From Pseudomonas sp. PD9R (GTDB lineage Bacteria; Pseudomonadota; Gammaproteobacteria; Pseudomonadales; Pseudomonadaceae): 64,000 nucleotides of DNA. This document shows positions 42,308 to 50,259 of the stretch, in pieces (positions within the stretch are counted from its first letter, which is position 1; every line of letters begins with the position of its first letter). Made by a program: the position numbers and the translations under genes. A model generated the notes under the pieces. It made no database searches and had not been told where the DNA came from. It saw nothing but the letters and a program-made list of their open reading frames with translations. The DNA is taken from contig NZ_JAHTMR010000012.1 of the NCBI RefSeq assembly GCF_019200975.1, forward strand, positions 182,145 through 246,144. Direction: 5' to 3'.

Positions 42308-43279
42308 TCAGCGTTGTTTGAGGCGGTCGATGACCACGGCCAACAGCAGAATCGAACCGCGAATCACGTACTGATAAAACGTGTCGATGTTCTTCAGGTT
42401 CATCGCGTTCTCGATGATCGCCAGAATCAGCACACCGGCAATCACGTGCCGAATCATCCCGATCCCGCCGCTGAGCGAAACGCCGCCCAGCACGCATGCC
42501 GAGATCACTGTCAGCTCAAAGCCCTGCCCGATCATCGGCTGGCCCGAGGTCATGCGCGATGCGAGGATCACCCCGGCCAATGCACCGATTACACCGTGCA
42601 CGGCGAAGATGATGATCTTGGTCCGATCAACGTTCACACCCGCCAGCAGCGCCGCTTCCTGATTGCCGCCGATGGCCATGGTATTGCGGCCATAGGTGGT
42701 GTAATTGAGCAGCCAGCCGAAGAACAGGAAGCAGACGATGGTAATCAGAATCGGCACCGGCACGCCGAACAGCTGGCCGTTACCGAACACAAAGAATTGC
42801 TCCTGAGACACGCCTACCGCTTTGCCGTTGGCGAAAATGTAGGCCAAGCCGCGTACGATCTGCATGGTCGCCAGCGTGGTGATCAACGCATTGACCCGCA
42901 GCTTGGCAATCACGATCCCGTTGATCAGGCCGACGATCAGCCCCATCACCAGCGCCGCACAAACACCCAGAAACACGCTATTGGTGTCGCGCATCACCAC
43001 CGCCGCAACCACCCCGGCGCAGGCAATCACCGAGCCCACCGACAAGTCAAAATGCCCGGACGCGAGGCAATACAACATGGTGCACGCGGCGATTCCGGTG
43101 GTGGAAATCGCCAGGCCCAGGCCGCGCATGTTCAGCGGCGAAAGGAAGTTGTCGATCATCAGGGTGCAAAGCACGAAGATCCCGACGGCTGCCAGCAGCA
43201 TCACCCAGTCATCGAGAAAGCGCCGCAGGTCCAGAGGTTTGCGCTGGGTTGGCAGGGCATTGTTTTGGGTTGTCATCAT
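42308..43279 (-). CDS. araH: Sugar ABC transporter permease (RbsC/AraH family)
   Basis: 323 residues, eight to ten hydrophobic helices, with the BPD_transp_2 signature of RbsC/AraH (ALVMGLIVGLINGIVIAKLRVNALITTLATM followed by VRGLAYIFANGKAVG). It forms the membrane channel of a sugar importer with the ATPase encoded 9 bp upstream and the periplasmic binding protein before it. Symbols araFGH are by family; the sugar may be L-arabinose, D-galactose or D-fucose. The context with galactonate enzymes favours galactose. Confidence 0.9.
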   Translation of the reverse strand: MMTTQNNALPTQRKPLDLRRFLDDWVMLLAAVGIFVLCTLMIDNFLSPLNMRGLGLAISTTGIAACTMLYCLASGHFDLSVGSVIACAGVVAAVVMRDTNSVFLGVCAALVMGLIVGLINGIVIAKLRVNALITTLATMQIVRGLAYIFANGKAVGVSQEQFFVFGNGQLFGVPVPILITIVCFLFFGWLLNYTTYGRNTMAIGGNQEAALLAGVNVDRTKIIIFAVHGVIGALAGVILASRMTSGQPMIGQGFELTVISACVLGGVSLSGGIGMIRHVIAGVLILAIIENAMNLKNIDTFYQYVIRGSILLLAVVIDRLKQR

Positions 43280-43288
43280 AGTTACCTC

Positions 43289-44830
43289 TCAGTTCGCCAC
43301 GCCGTCAGCGCGTTGGCGCGGCAAAGCCAGTTGCAGCAGGTTGGATTCGTTGGCCTGTTCGCGGCTCAGTTCGCCGCGCAGGGCGCCTTCGCACAGCACC
43401 AGGATGCGGTCGGAAATACCCATCACTTCCATCAGGTCGCTGGACACCACGATCACCGAAATACCGTCGGCGGCCAGGTTGTGGATGATCTGGTAGATCT
43501 CGGCCTTGGCACCGATGTCGATGCCGCGCGTGGGCTCGTCGAGCAGCAGGACCTTCATCGGCATCGACAGCCAGCGACCGAGAATGGCCTTCTGCTGATT
43601 GCCGCCGGACAGGTACATGATTTTCTGCGCCGCGTTAGGCGTCTTCACTTTCAGCGCTTTGATCTGTTTGTCGGCGTTGCCCTTTTCCCACAGACCACGC
43701 AACAGGCAACCGAAGGTGGAATGGGCGCCGCGTGCACTGATGTTGATGTTCTCGGCAACACTGGAGAGCGGCATGATGCCCTCCTTTTTGCGGTCTTCCG
43801 GGCACAGCAGAATCCCGGCTGCGATGGCGTCGCGGGGAGAACGCAGTTTCAACTCATGGCCGCGCAGTTCAAGGCGCCCGGCAGTGTTGCGTTCCAGGCC
43901 GCTGAGCATGCGAAACAGCTCCGTGCGACCGGCACCGACCAAACCGAACAGCCCGAGAATTTCGCCTTTGTGCGCCTCGAAACTCACCGGCTCGCGCAGG
44001 CCTGGGCCGAGCAGCCCGTCGACTTTCAACGCCACCGCGCCACGCGGACGAGAGCGATAATCGTAGATGTCCTGGATGTCGCGACCGACCATGCACGTGA
44101 CCAGTTGATCGTGGGTCAGTTCGCTCATGTCTTCGAAGGTGCGCACGTAGCGACCGTCCTTGAACACGGTCACGGCGTTGCAGATGCGGAACACTTCTTC
44201 CATGCGGTGGGAGACGTACAGCACCACTTTGCCCTCATCGCGCAGGCGACCGATGATCGCCATCAAGCGATCGATCTCCCGCGCCGAAAGACTGCTGGTG
44301 GGCTCGTCAAACGCAATCACATGAGCACCACGGGACAAGGCCTTGGCGATTTCCACCAGTTGTCGTTGACCCAGGGACAGGCGCCCGACTTTCTCCTGCG
44401 GGTCGATTTCGTCGGCCAGGCCCTTGAGGCAGGCCAGCGCTTGCTGGCGCAACGTGCCGCGATTGATCAGGCCAAAACGGGCCGGCAGGTGACCGAGAAA
44501 CAGGTTTTCCGCCACGGTCATTTCCGGCACCAGATGCAACTCTTGGTGAATGACCGCGACACCGCTGGCGATGCTGTCAGCGGTGGACTTGAACGCCATC
44601 GTCTGCTCGCCGATCTGCAGGTCGCCGCTGCTCGGGGTGTAAGCGCCACCGAGGATCTTCAACAGCGTCGATTTGCCGGCGCCGTTCTCGCCCATCAAGG
44701 CATGAACCTGCCCCGGATAAGCAACAAAGCTGATGCCATCCAGCGCCTTCACCCCGGGAAAGGTCTTGCCGATCCCGTTGAAGCGCAAGCTGCCAGCAGT
44801 ATGTTGTTGTACTTGTGTTTGCGCGTGCAT
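43289..44830 (-). CDS. araG: Sugar ABC transporter ATP-binding protein (two ATPase domains)
   Basis: 513 residues, two ABC cassettes in one chain, as in AraG/RbsA/MglA. First half: Walker A GENGAGKSTLLKILGG, ABC signature LSLGQRQLVEIAKALS, Walker B VIAFDEPTSSLS. The second half has a degenerate Walker A (GLVGAGRTELFRMLSG) and a signature SGGNQQKAILGRWLS with LLLDEPTRGIDIG. ATG 44830 (MHAQTQVQQ) is used; the frame is open to 44887. It lies 64 bp from the binding-protein gene and 9 bp from the permease. Confidence 0.94.
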   Translation of the reverse strand: MHAQTQVQQHTAGSLRFNGIGKTFPGVKALDGISFVAYPGQVHALMGENGAGKSTLLKILGGAYTPSSGDLQIGEQTMAFKSTADSIASGVAVIHQELHLVPEMTVAENLFLGHLPARFGLINRGTLRQQALACLKGLADEIDPQEKVGRLSLGQRQLVEIAKALSRGAHVIAFDEPTSSLSAREIDRLMAIIGRLRDEGKVVLYVSHRMEEVFRICNAVTVFKDGRYVRTFEDMSELTHDQLVTCMVGRDIQDIYDYRSRPRGAVALKVDGLLGPGLREPVSFEAHKGEILGLFGLVGAGRTELFRMLSGLERNTAGRLELRGHELKLRSPRDAIAAGILLCPEDRKKEGIMPLSSVAENINISARGAHSTFGCLLRGLWEKGNADKQIKALKVKTPNAAQKIMYLSGGNQQKAILGRWLSMPMKVLLLDEPTRGIDIGAKAEIYQIIHNLAADGISVIVVSSDLMEVMGISDRILVLCEGALRGELSREQANESNLLQLALPRQRADGVAN

Positions 44831-44894
44831 AACCACCTCATCACACCGATCAGGCAACCCCGTTGCCGGGGCTGCCGATGAAATCAACCAGCCT

Positions 44895-45899
44895 TCAGTT
44901 CCACAGGCCGATCTTTTCCAGTTCCTGCTTGAAGTTGTCGCGGGTGATCAGGGTCACGTCGTCCATTGCGGTGTACTTCACCGGTTCTTTGCCGGTGGTG
45001 ACCCAGTCGTACATCATGCTGGCGGTGTTGTAGCCCTCGATGTGCGGGCTTGGCAGCATCGAGCCATAGAAGCCGCTGCCGGGCTTCTTCAGTTCGCCAA
45101 TGGCGTCGGTGCCGTTGATGCCGATGCCGATCACATTAGCCGCAGCGAAACCGGCGCTTTCGGTGGCGCGCACGCCGCCGAGCACGGTGTTGTCGTTCAT
45201 GCCGCCGATGATCAGGTTTTTCGCCGCGCCTGGCAGTTTCACCAACGCCGAGTTCGTGGCGTCCATGCTGCCCGGTACGTCGAGGGTTTTCAGCGCCGAG
45301 AACAGGATGTGGTCCTTCGGCATGCCAGCATCTTCCAGAGCTTTGACGGAACCGTCGGTGCGCTTCTTGCCGGTGTCGAGTTCGTTGTAGGTATTGATCA
45401 CCGCATAGGTTTCTTTCCAGTCCCAGCCGCGTTTTTTCGCTTCGGTGGCCATGGCACTGCCCTGCTTCTGGCCGACTTCGAACGCCGCCATGCCGAGGTA
45501 TGGCACGTCTTCCATGAACTTGCCGCTGGCATCGACAAAACGGTCATCGACGGCAATCACTTTCAAGCCATTGAGCTTGGCTTTGGCCATGATCGCAGGG
45601 CCGAGGGACACGTCCGGAGGGCAAATCACAAAGCCCTTGGCGCCGTTAGCCGCGAGGCTGTCGATGGCCGACAGGGTTTTCTCGCCATCCGGCACGGCGA
45701 TCTTGATCAGGGTAAAGCCTTTCTCCTTGCCGGCCTTTTCGGCGAAGGCCCATTCAGTCTGGAACCACGGCTCTTCCGCTTGCTTGACCAGAAAACCGAT
45801 TTTTACTTCCTCAGCCGCCAGCAGCGTGCTGCTCAGGCTGACTGCGCCAACCGCCAAAGCGGCACAGCACAGGGAACGGATTGCACGACGACGATTCAT
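44895..45899 (-). CDS. araF: Periplasmic sugar-binding protein (AraF family)
   Basis: 334 residues, signal peptide (RAIRSLCCAALAVGAVSLSSTLLA). The mature type I periplasmic-binding fold resembles arabinose/galactose-binding AraF: EVKIGFLVKQAEEPWFQTEWAFAEKAGKEKGF, DSLAANGAKGFVICPPDVSLGPAIM, LKVIAVDDRF, and LIIGGMNDNTVLGGVRATE with hinge Asn-Asp. AraF from E. coli binds arabinose, galactose and fucose. An inverted-repeat operator (TCATA-TCG-TATGA, 45973-45985) lies about 75 bp upstream and resembles the site before the GntR gene at 48740. Confidence 0.92.
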   Translation of the reverse strand: MNRRRAIRSLCCAALAVGAVSLSSTLLAAEEVKIGFLVKQAEEPWFQTEWAFAEKAGKEKGFTLIKIAVPDGEKTLSAIDSLAANGAKGFVICPPDVSLGPAIMAKAKLNGLKVIAVDDRFVDASGKFMEDVPYLGMAAFEVGQKQGSAMATEAKKRGWDWKETYAVINTYNELDTGKKRTDGSVKALEDAGMPKDHILFSALKTLDVPGSMDATNSALVKLPGAAKNLIIGGMNDNTVLGGVRATESAGFAAANVIGIGINGTDAIGELKKPGSGFYGSMLPSPHIEGYNTASMMYDWVTTGKEPVKYTAMDDVTLITRDNFKQELEKIGLWN

Positions 45900-45972
45900 A
45901 AGCTGACTCCTTGTTGTTTTTTTTGAGCGTTCTTTAGAAAGCCATAAAGCGGTGAAACGAGATTGCCAATAG

Positions 45973-45990
45973 TCATATCGTATGATGATT
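45973..45990 (-). promoter_or_regulatory. Candidate GntR operator upstream of araF
   Basis: TCATA-TCG-TATGA is a perfect 5+3+5 palindrome. The overlapping ATCGTATGATGATT (45977-45990) matches 13 of 14 bases with the inverted sequence upstream of the FCD-GntR gene (48778-48791). Confidence 0.5.
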
Positions 45991-46029
45991 GGATTTCAGG
46001 CGGAGTTGTGCGCTTGAAATCCCGGTTGC

Positions 46030-46848
46030 TCAGTCGTGATACATGACTGAACGCCCGCCATCGATGGTGATGCATGAAGCATTGATGAAAGGCGCTTCAT
46101 CGCTGGCCAGGAATACGGCGGTCATCGCCACTTCCATCGGCTGGCCGATGCGCTTTGGCGGATGCAGATCCAACGCGCGCTGCCGCTCGGCGTGGGGATC
46201 GGCAAAACCGTTCCAGTAATCGACGTTCAGTTGCGTCTCAATGTAACCCGGTGCGATGGCGTTGACGCGAATGCCCTTGGGCGCGTATTCGATGCCCAGG
46301 GCTCGGGTCAGGCCGAGCAAGCCGTGCTTGGCGACCGGGTACGGGAAGCAGCCCGGGATGATGTGCGAGGAATGGGTCGAGGCAATGTTGATGATGCTGC
46401 CAATGCCCTGCTCGATCATTTGCGGTAATACCGCTTTGCAACCGAACCAGGCGCCATCCAGGTCGATGGCGAAGCAGCGACGCCAGTCGTCTTCAGTCAT
46501 TTCCAGCGGATCACGGAAAACGTTGACCCCGGCGCAGTTGACCAGCACATCGATCCGCCCATGACGCTCGACCGCCAGCCGTGCCATGGCGTGCAGATCC
46601 TGTTGCTGCGATACGTCGGCCTTGATCGCTACGACATCGGAACCTTTGTCCCGCCAATGCGCTGCAACCTTCTCGACTTTCTCACCCTGGATATCGCTGA
46701 TGATCAACCTGGCTTGCTGGGACGCGAAGGTGGCAACAATCGCCTCACCAATACCTTGTGCGGCGCCGGTCAGCAGAACGACTTTGTTTTTCAGACGCTC
46801 GCCTTTGGTCGGCTCGGGCACGGGTGGCAAGGAAAGAGGTTCAGCCAT
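46030..46848 (-). CDS. SDR family sugar dehydrogenase (probable galactose/arabinose 1-dehydrogenase)
   Basis: 272 residues. Classical SDR with loop LTGAAQGIGEAIVATFA near residue 30, NCAG in VLVNCAGVNVF, catalytic Ser in IINIASTHSSH and YPVAKHG. Family members of this length next to SMP-30 lactonases and AraF-type importers oxidise aldoses at C1 with NAD(P)+, and the galactonate genes of this window would use the product. Position, not a substrate motif, supports galactose. AGGAG lies 9 bp before ATG. Its leader is long (about 205 nt) because the shared promoter lies at 47062-47119. Confidence 0.87.
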   Translation of the reverse strand: MAEPLSLPPVPEPTKGERLKNKVVLLTGAAQGIGEAIVATFASQQARLIISDIQGEKVEKVAAHWRDKGSDVVAIKADVSQQQDLHAMARLAVERHGRIDVLVNCAGVNVFRDPLEMTEDDWRRCFAIDLDGAWFGCKAVLPQMIEQGIGSIINIASTHSSHIIPGCFPYPVAKHGLLGLTRALGIEYAPKGIRVNAIAPGYIETQLNVDYWNGFADPHAERQRALDLHPPKRIGQPMEVAMTAVFLASDEAPFINASCITIDGGRSVMYHD

Positions 46849-47061
46849 GGCTCAAGACTCCTGTCCGAGAGCATGACGAAAACCGGGCATCTGTCGATGA
46901 CCGGTCAAAAGACGATGAAGAAGAAACAGACAGGCGCGAAAACGTTTCAGCACCGGGGCGGTCTGAAACACTGGCTCCGCAAGGGAATGCGGTGGAATAT
47001 CGCTGCATCACTTCACCAATTTTGTTTTTTTAAGTGTGAGTGCGTGTAACTGATGGGGCCG

Positions 47062-47119
47062 ACTATAAACCCGACCGCCAAATAATCTCAATATATAATT
47101 TTGCATCCCATATTTAGGG
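47062..47119 (-). promoter_or_regulatory. SDR promoter sharing the dgoK operator
   Basis: Minus strand: -35 TTGAGA (47086-47091), 18-bp spacer, -10 TATAGT (47062-47067). Upstream, CCCTAAATATGGG (47107-47119) sits at exactly the same distance (15 bp gap) as CCCAATATATGGG at dgoK. It starts right after the lactonase stop codon. Confidence 0.72.
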
Positions 47120-47121
47120 AT

Positions 47122-47997
47122 TTATCCGGCAAATCGCGTGCAAGGCTTTCCGGGGACATCGACACGAATCGACAACACAGCACCGTCGAGCGAATGCCCA
47201 AGCGGGCTTGCCGCGCTGGTGATGTACAGGGTTTTCAGATCGGCAGCGCCGAACACGCAACTGGTGGGACGGCTGACCGGCAATTCAATCACCCGATCGA
47301 CGTCGCCATCCGGACTCAGCCGCAGCAGGCAGCTGCCATCCCAACGGGCATTCCAGACATAGCCTTCGGCATCCATCGCCGAGCCATCCGGACCGCCACG
47401 CCCGTGTGGGCCGAACCAGGTCCGCGGCGGCTCAAGGCTGCCGTCGGCATGAATGAAATGTTGATACAACGTGCCATCGAGGCTATCGCCGAAATACACA
47501 GTGGTGGCGTCATCGCTCCACAGCAATGTATTGGGAATGCCCAACCCACGGAGCAAAGGCGTGACCCGAGCGTCGCGATCAATGCGAAACAGCCCGCCGG
47601 AACGCCGCACGATAGGCAGGTCTTCGCCCTGCTCACCGATATTGTTTTGCATGGTGCCGAGCCAGAGTCGGCCTTGAGCATCGCAGCGGGCTTCGTTGGC
47701 GCGGTTGCCTGGTTGCGGGTCGGCGACGCACAGCAAGGTCAAACGCGGCTCCAGGCCCGGGGAGTCCAGATCGAGGCGATACACGCCGCTGCTCAAGGTC
47801 ACTAATGCATCGCCGCTTTCAGAGGGGATGAACGCCGACACGTGTTCGGGCATCTGCCAGATCTGCACGTTGGCGCCGATCAGGCGCAGCGCTTGTTTGC
47901 CCGCGATATCCACCCAGTAAAGTGCCTGGGTCGGTGCGTCCCAGAACGGGCCTTCGCCTAATAGTGCTCGGTGTTCGGTAACCGCAGTCCGCGTCAT
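47122..47997 (-). CDS. SMP-30/gluconolactonase family lactonase
   Basis: 291 residues, six-bladed beta propeller of the SMP-30/regucalcin family with conserved divalent-metal positions: ALLGEGPFWDAPTQALYWVD (Glu), NEARCDAQGRLWLGTM (Asn/Asp), IPNTLLWSDDATTVYFGDS (Asn/Asp) and GPDGSAMDAEGYVWNARW (Asp). It should hydrolyse the sugar lactone produced by the SDR to the aldonate. It overlaps the upstream GntR gene by 4 bp. The promoter for the next genes begins directly after its stop. Confidence 0.93.
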   Translation of the reverse strand: MTRTAVTEHRALLGEGPFWDAPTQALYWVDIAGKQALRLIGANVQIWQMPEHVSAFIPSESGDALVTLSSGVYRLDLDSPGLEPRLTLLCVADPQPGNRANEARCDAQGRLWLGTMQNNIGEQGEDLPIVRRSGGLFRIDRDARVTPLLRGLGIPNTLLWSDDATTVYFGDSLDGTLYQHFIHADGSLEPPRTWFGPHGRGGPDGSAMDAEGYVWNARWDGSCLLRLSPDGDVDRVIELPVSRPTSCVFGAADLKTLYITSAASPLGHSLDGAVLSIRVDVPGKPCTRFAG

Positions 47998-48740
47998 GAA
48001 ACCTCCTGCTTTTTGTTGTTTTTTGTGGGAGCGAGCTTGTCGGCCATGACTTGCGGGTAATAACGCTTGATCGCCAGGTCGGCGTTATCGATCAAGGTCA
48101 TACAGGCCCACACACCTCGCGCGGCATCACGGGCGGCGATGGCATCGGCCATGTCTTTGTGAATGGGTAAAGTGCGACGGAGTTCGTCGGGGTCGGCGGC
48201 GGAGACCTCAAAGCACACCGCCAGCAGCGCGCCGAGGGCCGGGACCATTTGTTCGATGAATTGATTGTGGCTGGCGGCGAGGATGCACTCGTGAAACAAC
48301 TGGTCGGCACGGTTGTAGTCGATGCCACTGTCCACTGCACGCTCCAGCGCGTTGTAGGCCAGCAGCACTGCTTGCACTTGTTCTACAGTCGCCCGCTCGC
48401 AGGCCCAGCGCACGGCCATCGGCTCGATAGTGCGGCGCAGGTCGAGCAAGTCATCAACGAAATTTTCCGGCAAGCCGCTGCGCGACAGCCAGCCTACGAC
48501 TTGTGGATCGAACAAATTCCAGCGCCGCACCGGCAATACCCGCGTGCCGACCTTCGGCCCGACTTCGAGCAGGCCTTTGGCGACCAGGGTTTTGATGGCT
48601 TCGCGGATGACCGTGCGGCTCACGCCCAGTTGTTCGCCGAGATCGGCCTCGACCTTGAGCGTTTCACCCGGTTTGATCTGACCGGTGGCGATCCAGCAAC
48701 CCAGCCAATCAACCGTCGATGCGTGAAAACTGCTGGACAT
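47994..48740 (-). CDS. GntR-family regulator (FadR/FCD subgroup)
   Basis: 248 residues: winged helix (GCWIATGQIKPGETLKVEADLGEQLGVSRTVIREAIKTLVAKGLLEVGPKVGTRVLP) and all-helical FCD effector domain with metal-binding His/Asp (DQLFHECILAASHN, IHKDMADAIAARD). It heads the lactonase operon with a 4-bp overlap. The same domain type as DgoR/galactonate regulators, so a sugar acid or lactone may be the ligand. A palindrome ATCATATGAT (48782-48791) lies about 40 bp upstream of the start and is the best autoregulation site. Confidence 0.93.
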   Translation of the reverse strand: MSSSFHASTVDWLGCWIATGQIKPGETLKVEADLGEQLGVSRTVIREAIKTLVAKGLLEVGPKVGTRVLPVRRWNLFDPQVVGWLSRSGLPENFVDDLLDLRRTIEPMAVRWACERATVEQVQAVLLAYNALERAVDSGIDYNRADQLFHECILAASHNQFIEQMVPALGALLAVCFEVSAADPDELRRTLPIHKDMADAIAARDAARGVWACMTLIDNADLAIKRYYPQVMADKLAPTKNNKKQEVS

Positions 48741-48777
48741 GAAAACCTCAAAGCCTATCGCGATGGGTGTTCACGCT

Positions 48778-48794
48778 AATCATCATATGATTGG
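48778..48794 (-). promoter_or_regulatory. Candidate autoregulatory operator of the FCD-GntR gene
   Basis: ATCATATGAT (48782-48791) is a perfect 10-bp palindrome within AATCATCATATGATTGG. Its inverted form shares 13 of 14 bases with the site upstream of araF (45977-45990). Confidence 0.5.
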
Positions 48795-48804
48795 GTGTCA
48801 ATTG

Positions 48805-48883
48805 AAAAAAATCGCAGCCTGCGGCAGCTCCTACAGCGAAATACATTCCCATGCAGGAGCTGCTGCAGGCTGCGATCTTTTCA
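48805..48883. repeat. REP/BIME inverted repeat (GATCGCAGCC type)
   Basis: AATCGCAGCCTGCGGCAGCT near 48810 faces AGCTGCTGCAGGCTGCGATC near 48859-48878. Reaches the end of the DUF1285 gene. Confidence 0.86.
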
Positions 48884-49441
48884 AGGCTCCAGACCGATGC
48901 GAAAGAACTCGCCGCCGCTCCACACGCCCAGCCAATTCTGCCCATCAATTTCACGACTCACCGCCAGCTCCACCAATTGATAGAACACATTGCGGTGAAT
49001 CAACGCTTCGAGATTGGTTCGCACGTGTACGTAGGGCGCCGGCTCTTGCGTGCCCGGATCAATCACCACACGAATCGGATGCTCGGCGCCAGCCTCGGCG
49101 GTTTCATCAACGTTAGTGGTGAAGCGCAAGACCTGCGCCTCGCCTTCGCCTTCCACGTCCACCGCAATCGCCACGAAAGGCGCATCGTCGACCTTGATGC
49201 CGACTTTCTCGACTGGGGTGATCAGGAAGTAATCATCGCCGTCGCGGCGAATGATGGTGGAGAACAACTTGACCATCGGCTTGCGTCCGATCGGCGTGCC
49301 CAGGTAATACCAGGTGCCGTCGCGGGCGATGCGCATGTCGATGTCGCCGCAGAAATCGGGGTTCCACAGGTGGACCGGGGGCAAGCCTTTGGTCTTGGGG
49401 ATTTGCCCCAGCAGGTCGTTGGCTTTTTGCGGGCCACTCAT
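48881..49441 (-). CDS. DUF1285 domain-containing protein
   Basis: 186 residues. Recognised as DUF1285 by VHLWNPDFCGDIDMRIARDGTWYYLGTPIGRKPMVKLFSTI near the N-terminus and YFLITPVEKVGIKVDDAPFVAIAV. A two-domain beta-rich cytosolic fold; no biochemical role is known to me. It directly follows the DUF4823 lipoprotein gene (15 bp), forming a two-gene unit that in P. aeruginosa lies near the rgsA locus. ATG 49441 has AAGGAGAT upstream. Confidence 0.9.
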   Translation of the reverse strand: MSGPQKANDLLGQIPKTKGLPPVHLWNPDFCGDIDMRIARDGTWYYLGTPIGRKPMVKLFSTIIRRDGDDYFLITPVEKVGIKVDDAPFVAIAVDVEGEGEAQVLRFTTNVDETAEAGAEHPIRVVIDPGTQEPAPYVHVRTNLEALIHRNVFYQLVELAVSREIDGQNWLGVWSGGEFFRIGLEP

Positions 49442-49456
49442 GGCGATCTCCTTGGA

Positions 49457-50065
49457 TTACTGGTCGCTGAGCCCCAGCAGGCTACGAGCATATTGCTCCA
49501 GCGGCGGGCCCATCAGGTCTTCTGGCTTTTTATCGTGGAACGTCAGTAAACCGCCACGACTCTTGATACGTGCAGTATCGATCAAATACTGGGTGCTGGT
49601 CTCGATCAACATGATCTGAATCACACCGCTGTCGATACCGAGGCGATCCAGCGCTTCCTGATCCAGCCACTCATCGGAGTTGCCGATGCGGTCATCAGAC
49701 TTGGCAAAACGGGTATAGAGCAGGTAGTGGGCACCGACGGCACGGGCTTCGCTCATGGCCTGGTCGAGACCTTCCGGCGTGCGGGCGCGGCGGACCATCG
49801 GGAAGTATTCGACGAAGCCGTCGAAGGCGACTTCGGCGATCACGTTAGGTCGTGGGTAAACGGCACTGCCCGGCGGCACGAACGCGCCTTGGGCGATGTA
49901 GACGAACGAGTCCGGCTGAATGCGCAGGTTATTCACGCGGCGACTGTCGCTGTGGTCCAGCAAACCCGCATCGCTCATTTGGTAGCGAGTTCCTTCGGCC
50001 ATATCGCTGACACTCATGCAGCCACCAAGCGCCAAAACGGCCAGCAGCAAAACCAGGCTACGCAT
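49457..50065 (-). CDS. DUF4823 domain-containing lipoprotein
   Basis: 202 residues; a lipoprotein signal (MRSLVLLLAVLALGGCMSVSD, lipobox LGGC) makes Cys17 the likely lipidated residue. The rest is a DUF4823 domain of mixed alpha/beta type (FVYIAQGAFVPPGSAVYPRPNVIAEVAFDGFVEYFPMV, then AVGAHYLLYTRFAKSDDRIGNSDEWLDQ). Outer-membrane location is likely because residue +2 is Met, not Asp. Function unknown. ATG 50065 has GGAGGAT upstream, better than the 50077 alternative. Confidence 0.88.
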   Translation of the reverse strand: MRSLVLLLAVLALGGCMSVSDMAEGTRYQMSDAGLLDHSDSRRVNNLRIQPDSFVYIAQGAFVPPGSAVYPRPNVIAEVAFDGFVEYFPMVRRARTPEGLDQAMSEARAVGAHYLLYTRFAKSDDRIGNSDEWLDQEALDRLGIDSGVIQIMLIETSTQYLIDTARIKSRGGLLTFHDKKPEDLMGPPLEQYARSLLGLSDQ

Positions 50066-50156
50066 CCTATCCTCCAAAGGCCGGTGACGGAAAACCGGCG
50101 AATGGCCATGGGATGCAGCTTCCGCGCCAGCTCGTGAACCGTATCGTTTGATCGAA

Positions 50157-50253
50157 CACCATCGCGGGCAAGCCTCGCTCCTTCAGGTTTGTGCGGATCA
50201 CAAAATTTGTGCCCAACAACATACTTGTAGGAGCGAGGCTTGCCCGCGATGTG
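50157..50253. repeat. REP/BIME inverted repeat (CGCGGGCAAGCCTCGCTCC type)
   Basis: CACCATCGCGGGCAAGCCTC near 50158 faces GAGGCTTGCCCGCGATGTGG near 50236-50255, between moaA and the DUF4823 gene. Confidence 0.86.
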
Positions 50254-50259
50254 GCCGGT

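Noticed and set aside
42305..44881. 858-codon open frame on the plus strand opposite araG/araH
   Set aside because: It is antisense to two clear transporter genes, has no ribosome site or domain, and reflects third-position GC bias. The same holds for long frames opposite the NAGGN amidotransferase (10040-11920), dgoD/dgoA (31928-33760) and the LtaS-type gene (17491-19227).
46935..46950. LacI-type operator (GAAAACGTTTCA) in the SDR leader
   Set aside because: Single imperfect palindrome, no LacI-family gene in the window, and the conserved promoter element 110 bp away gives a better explanation of control.
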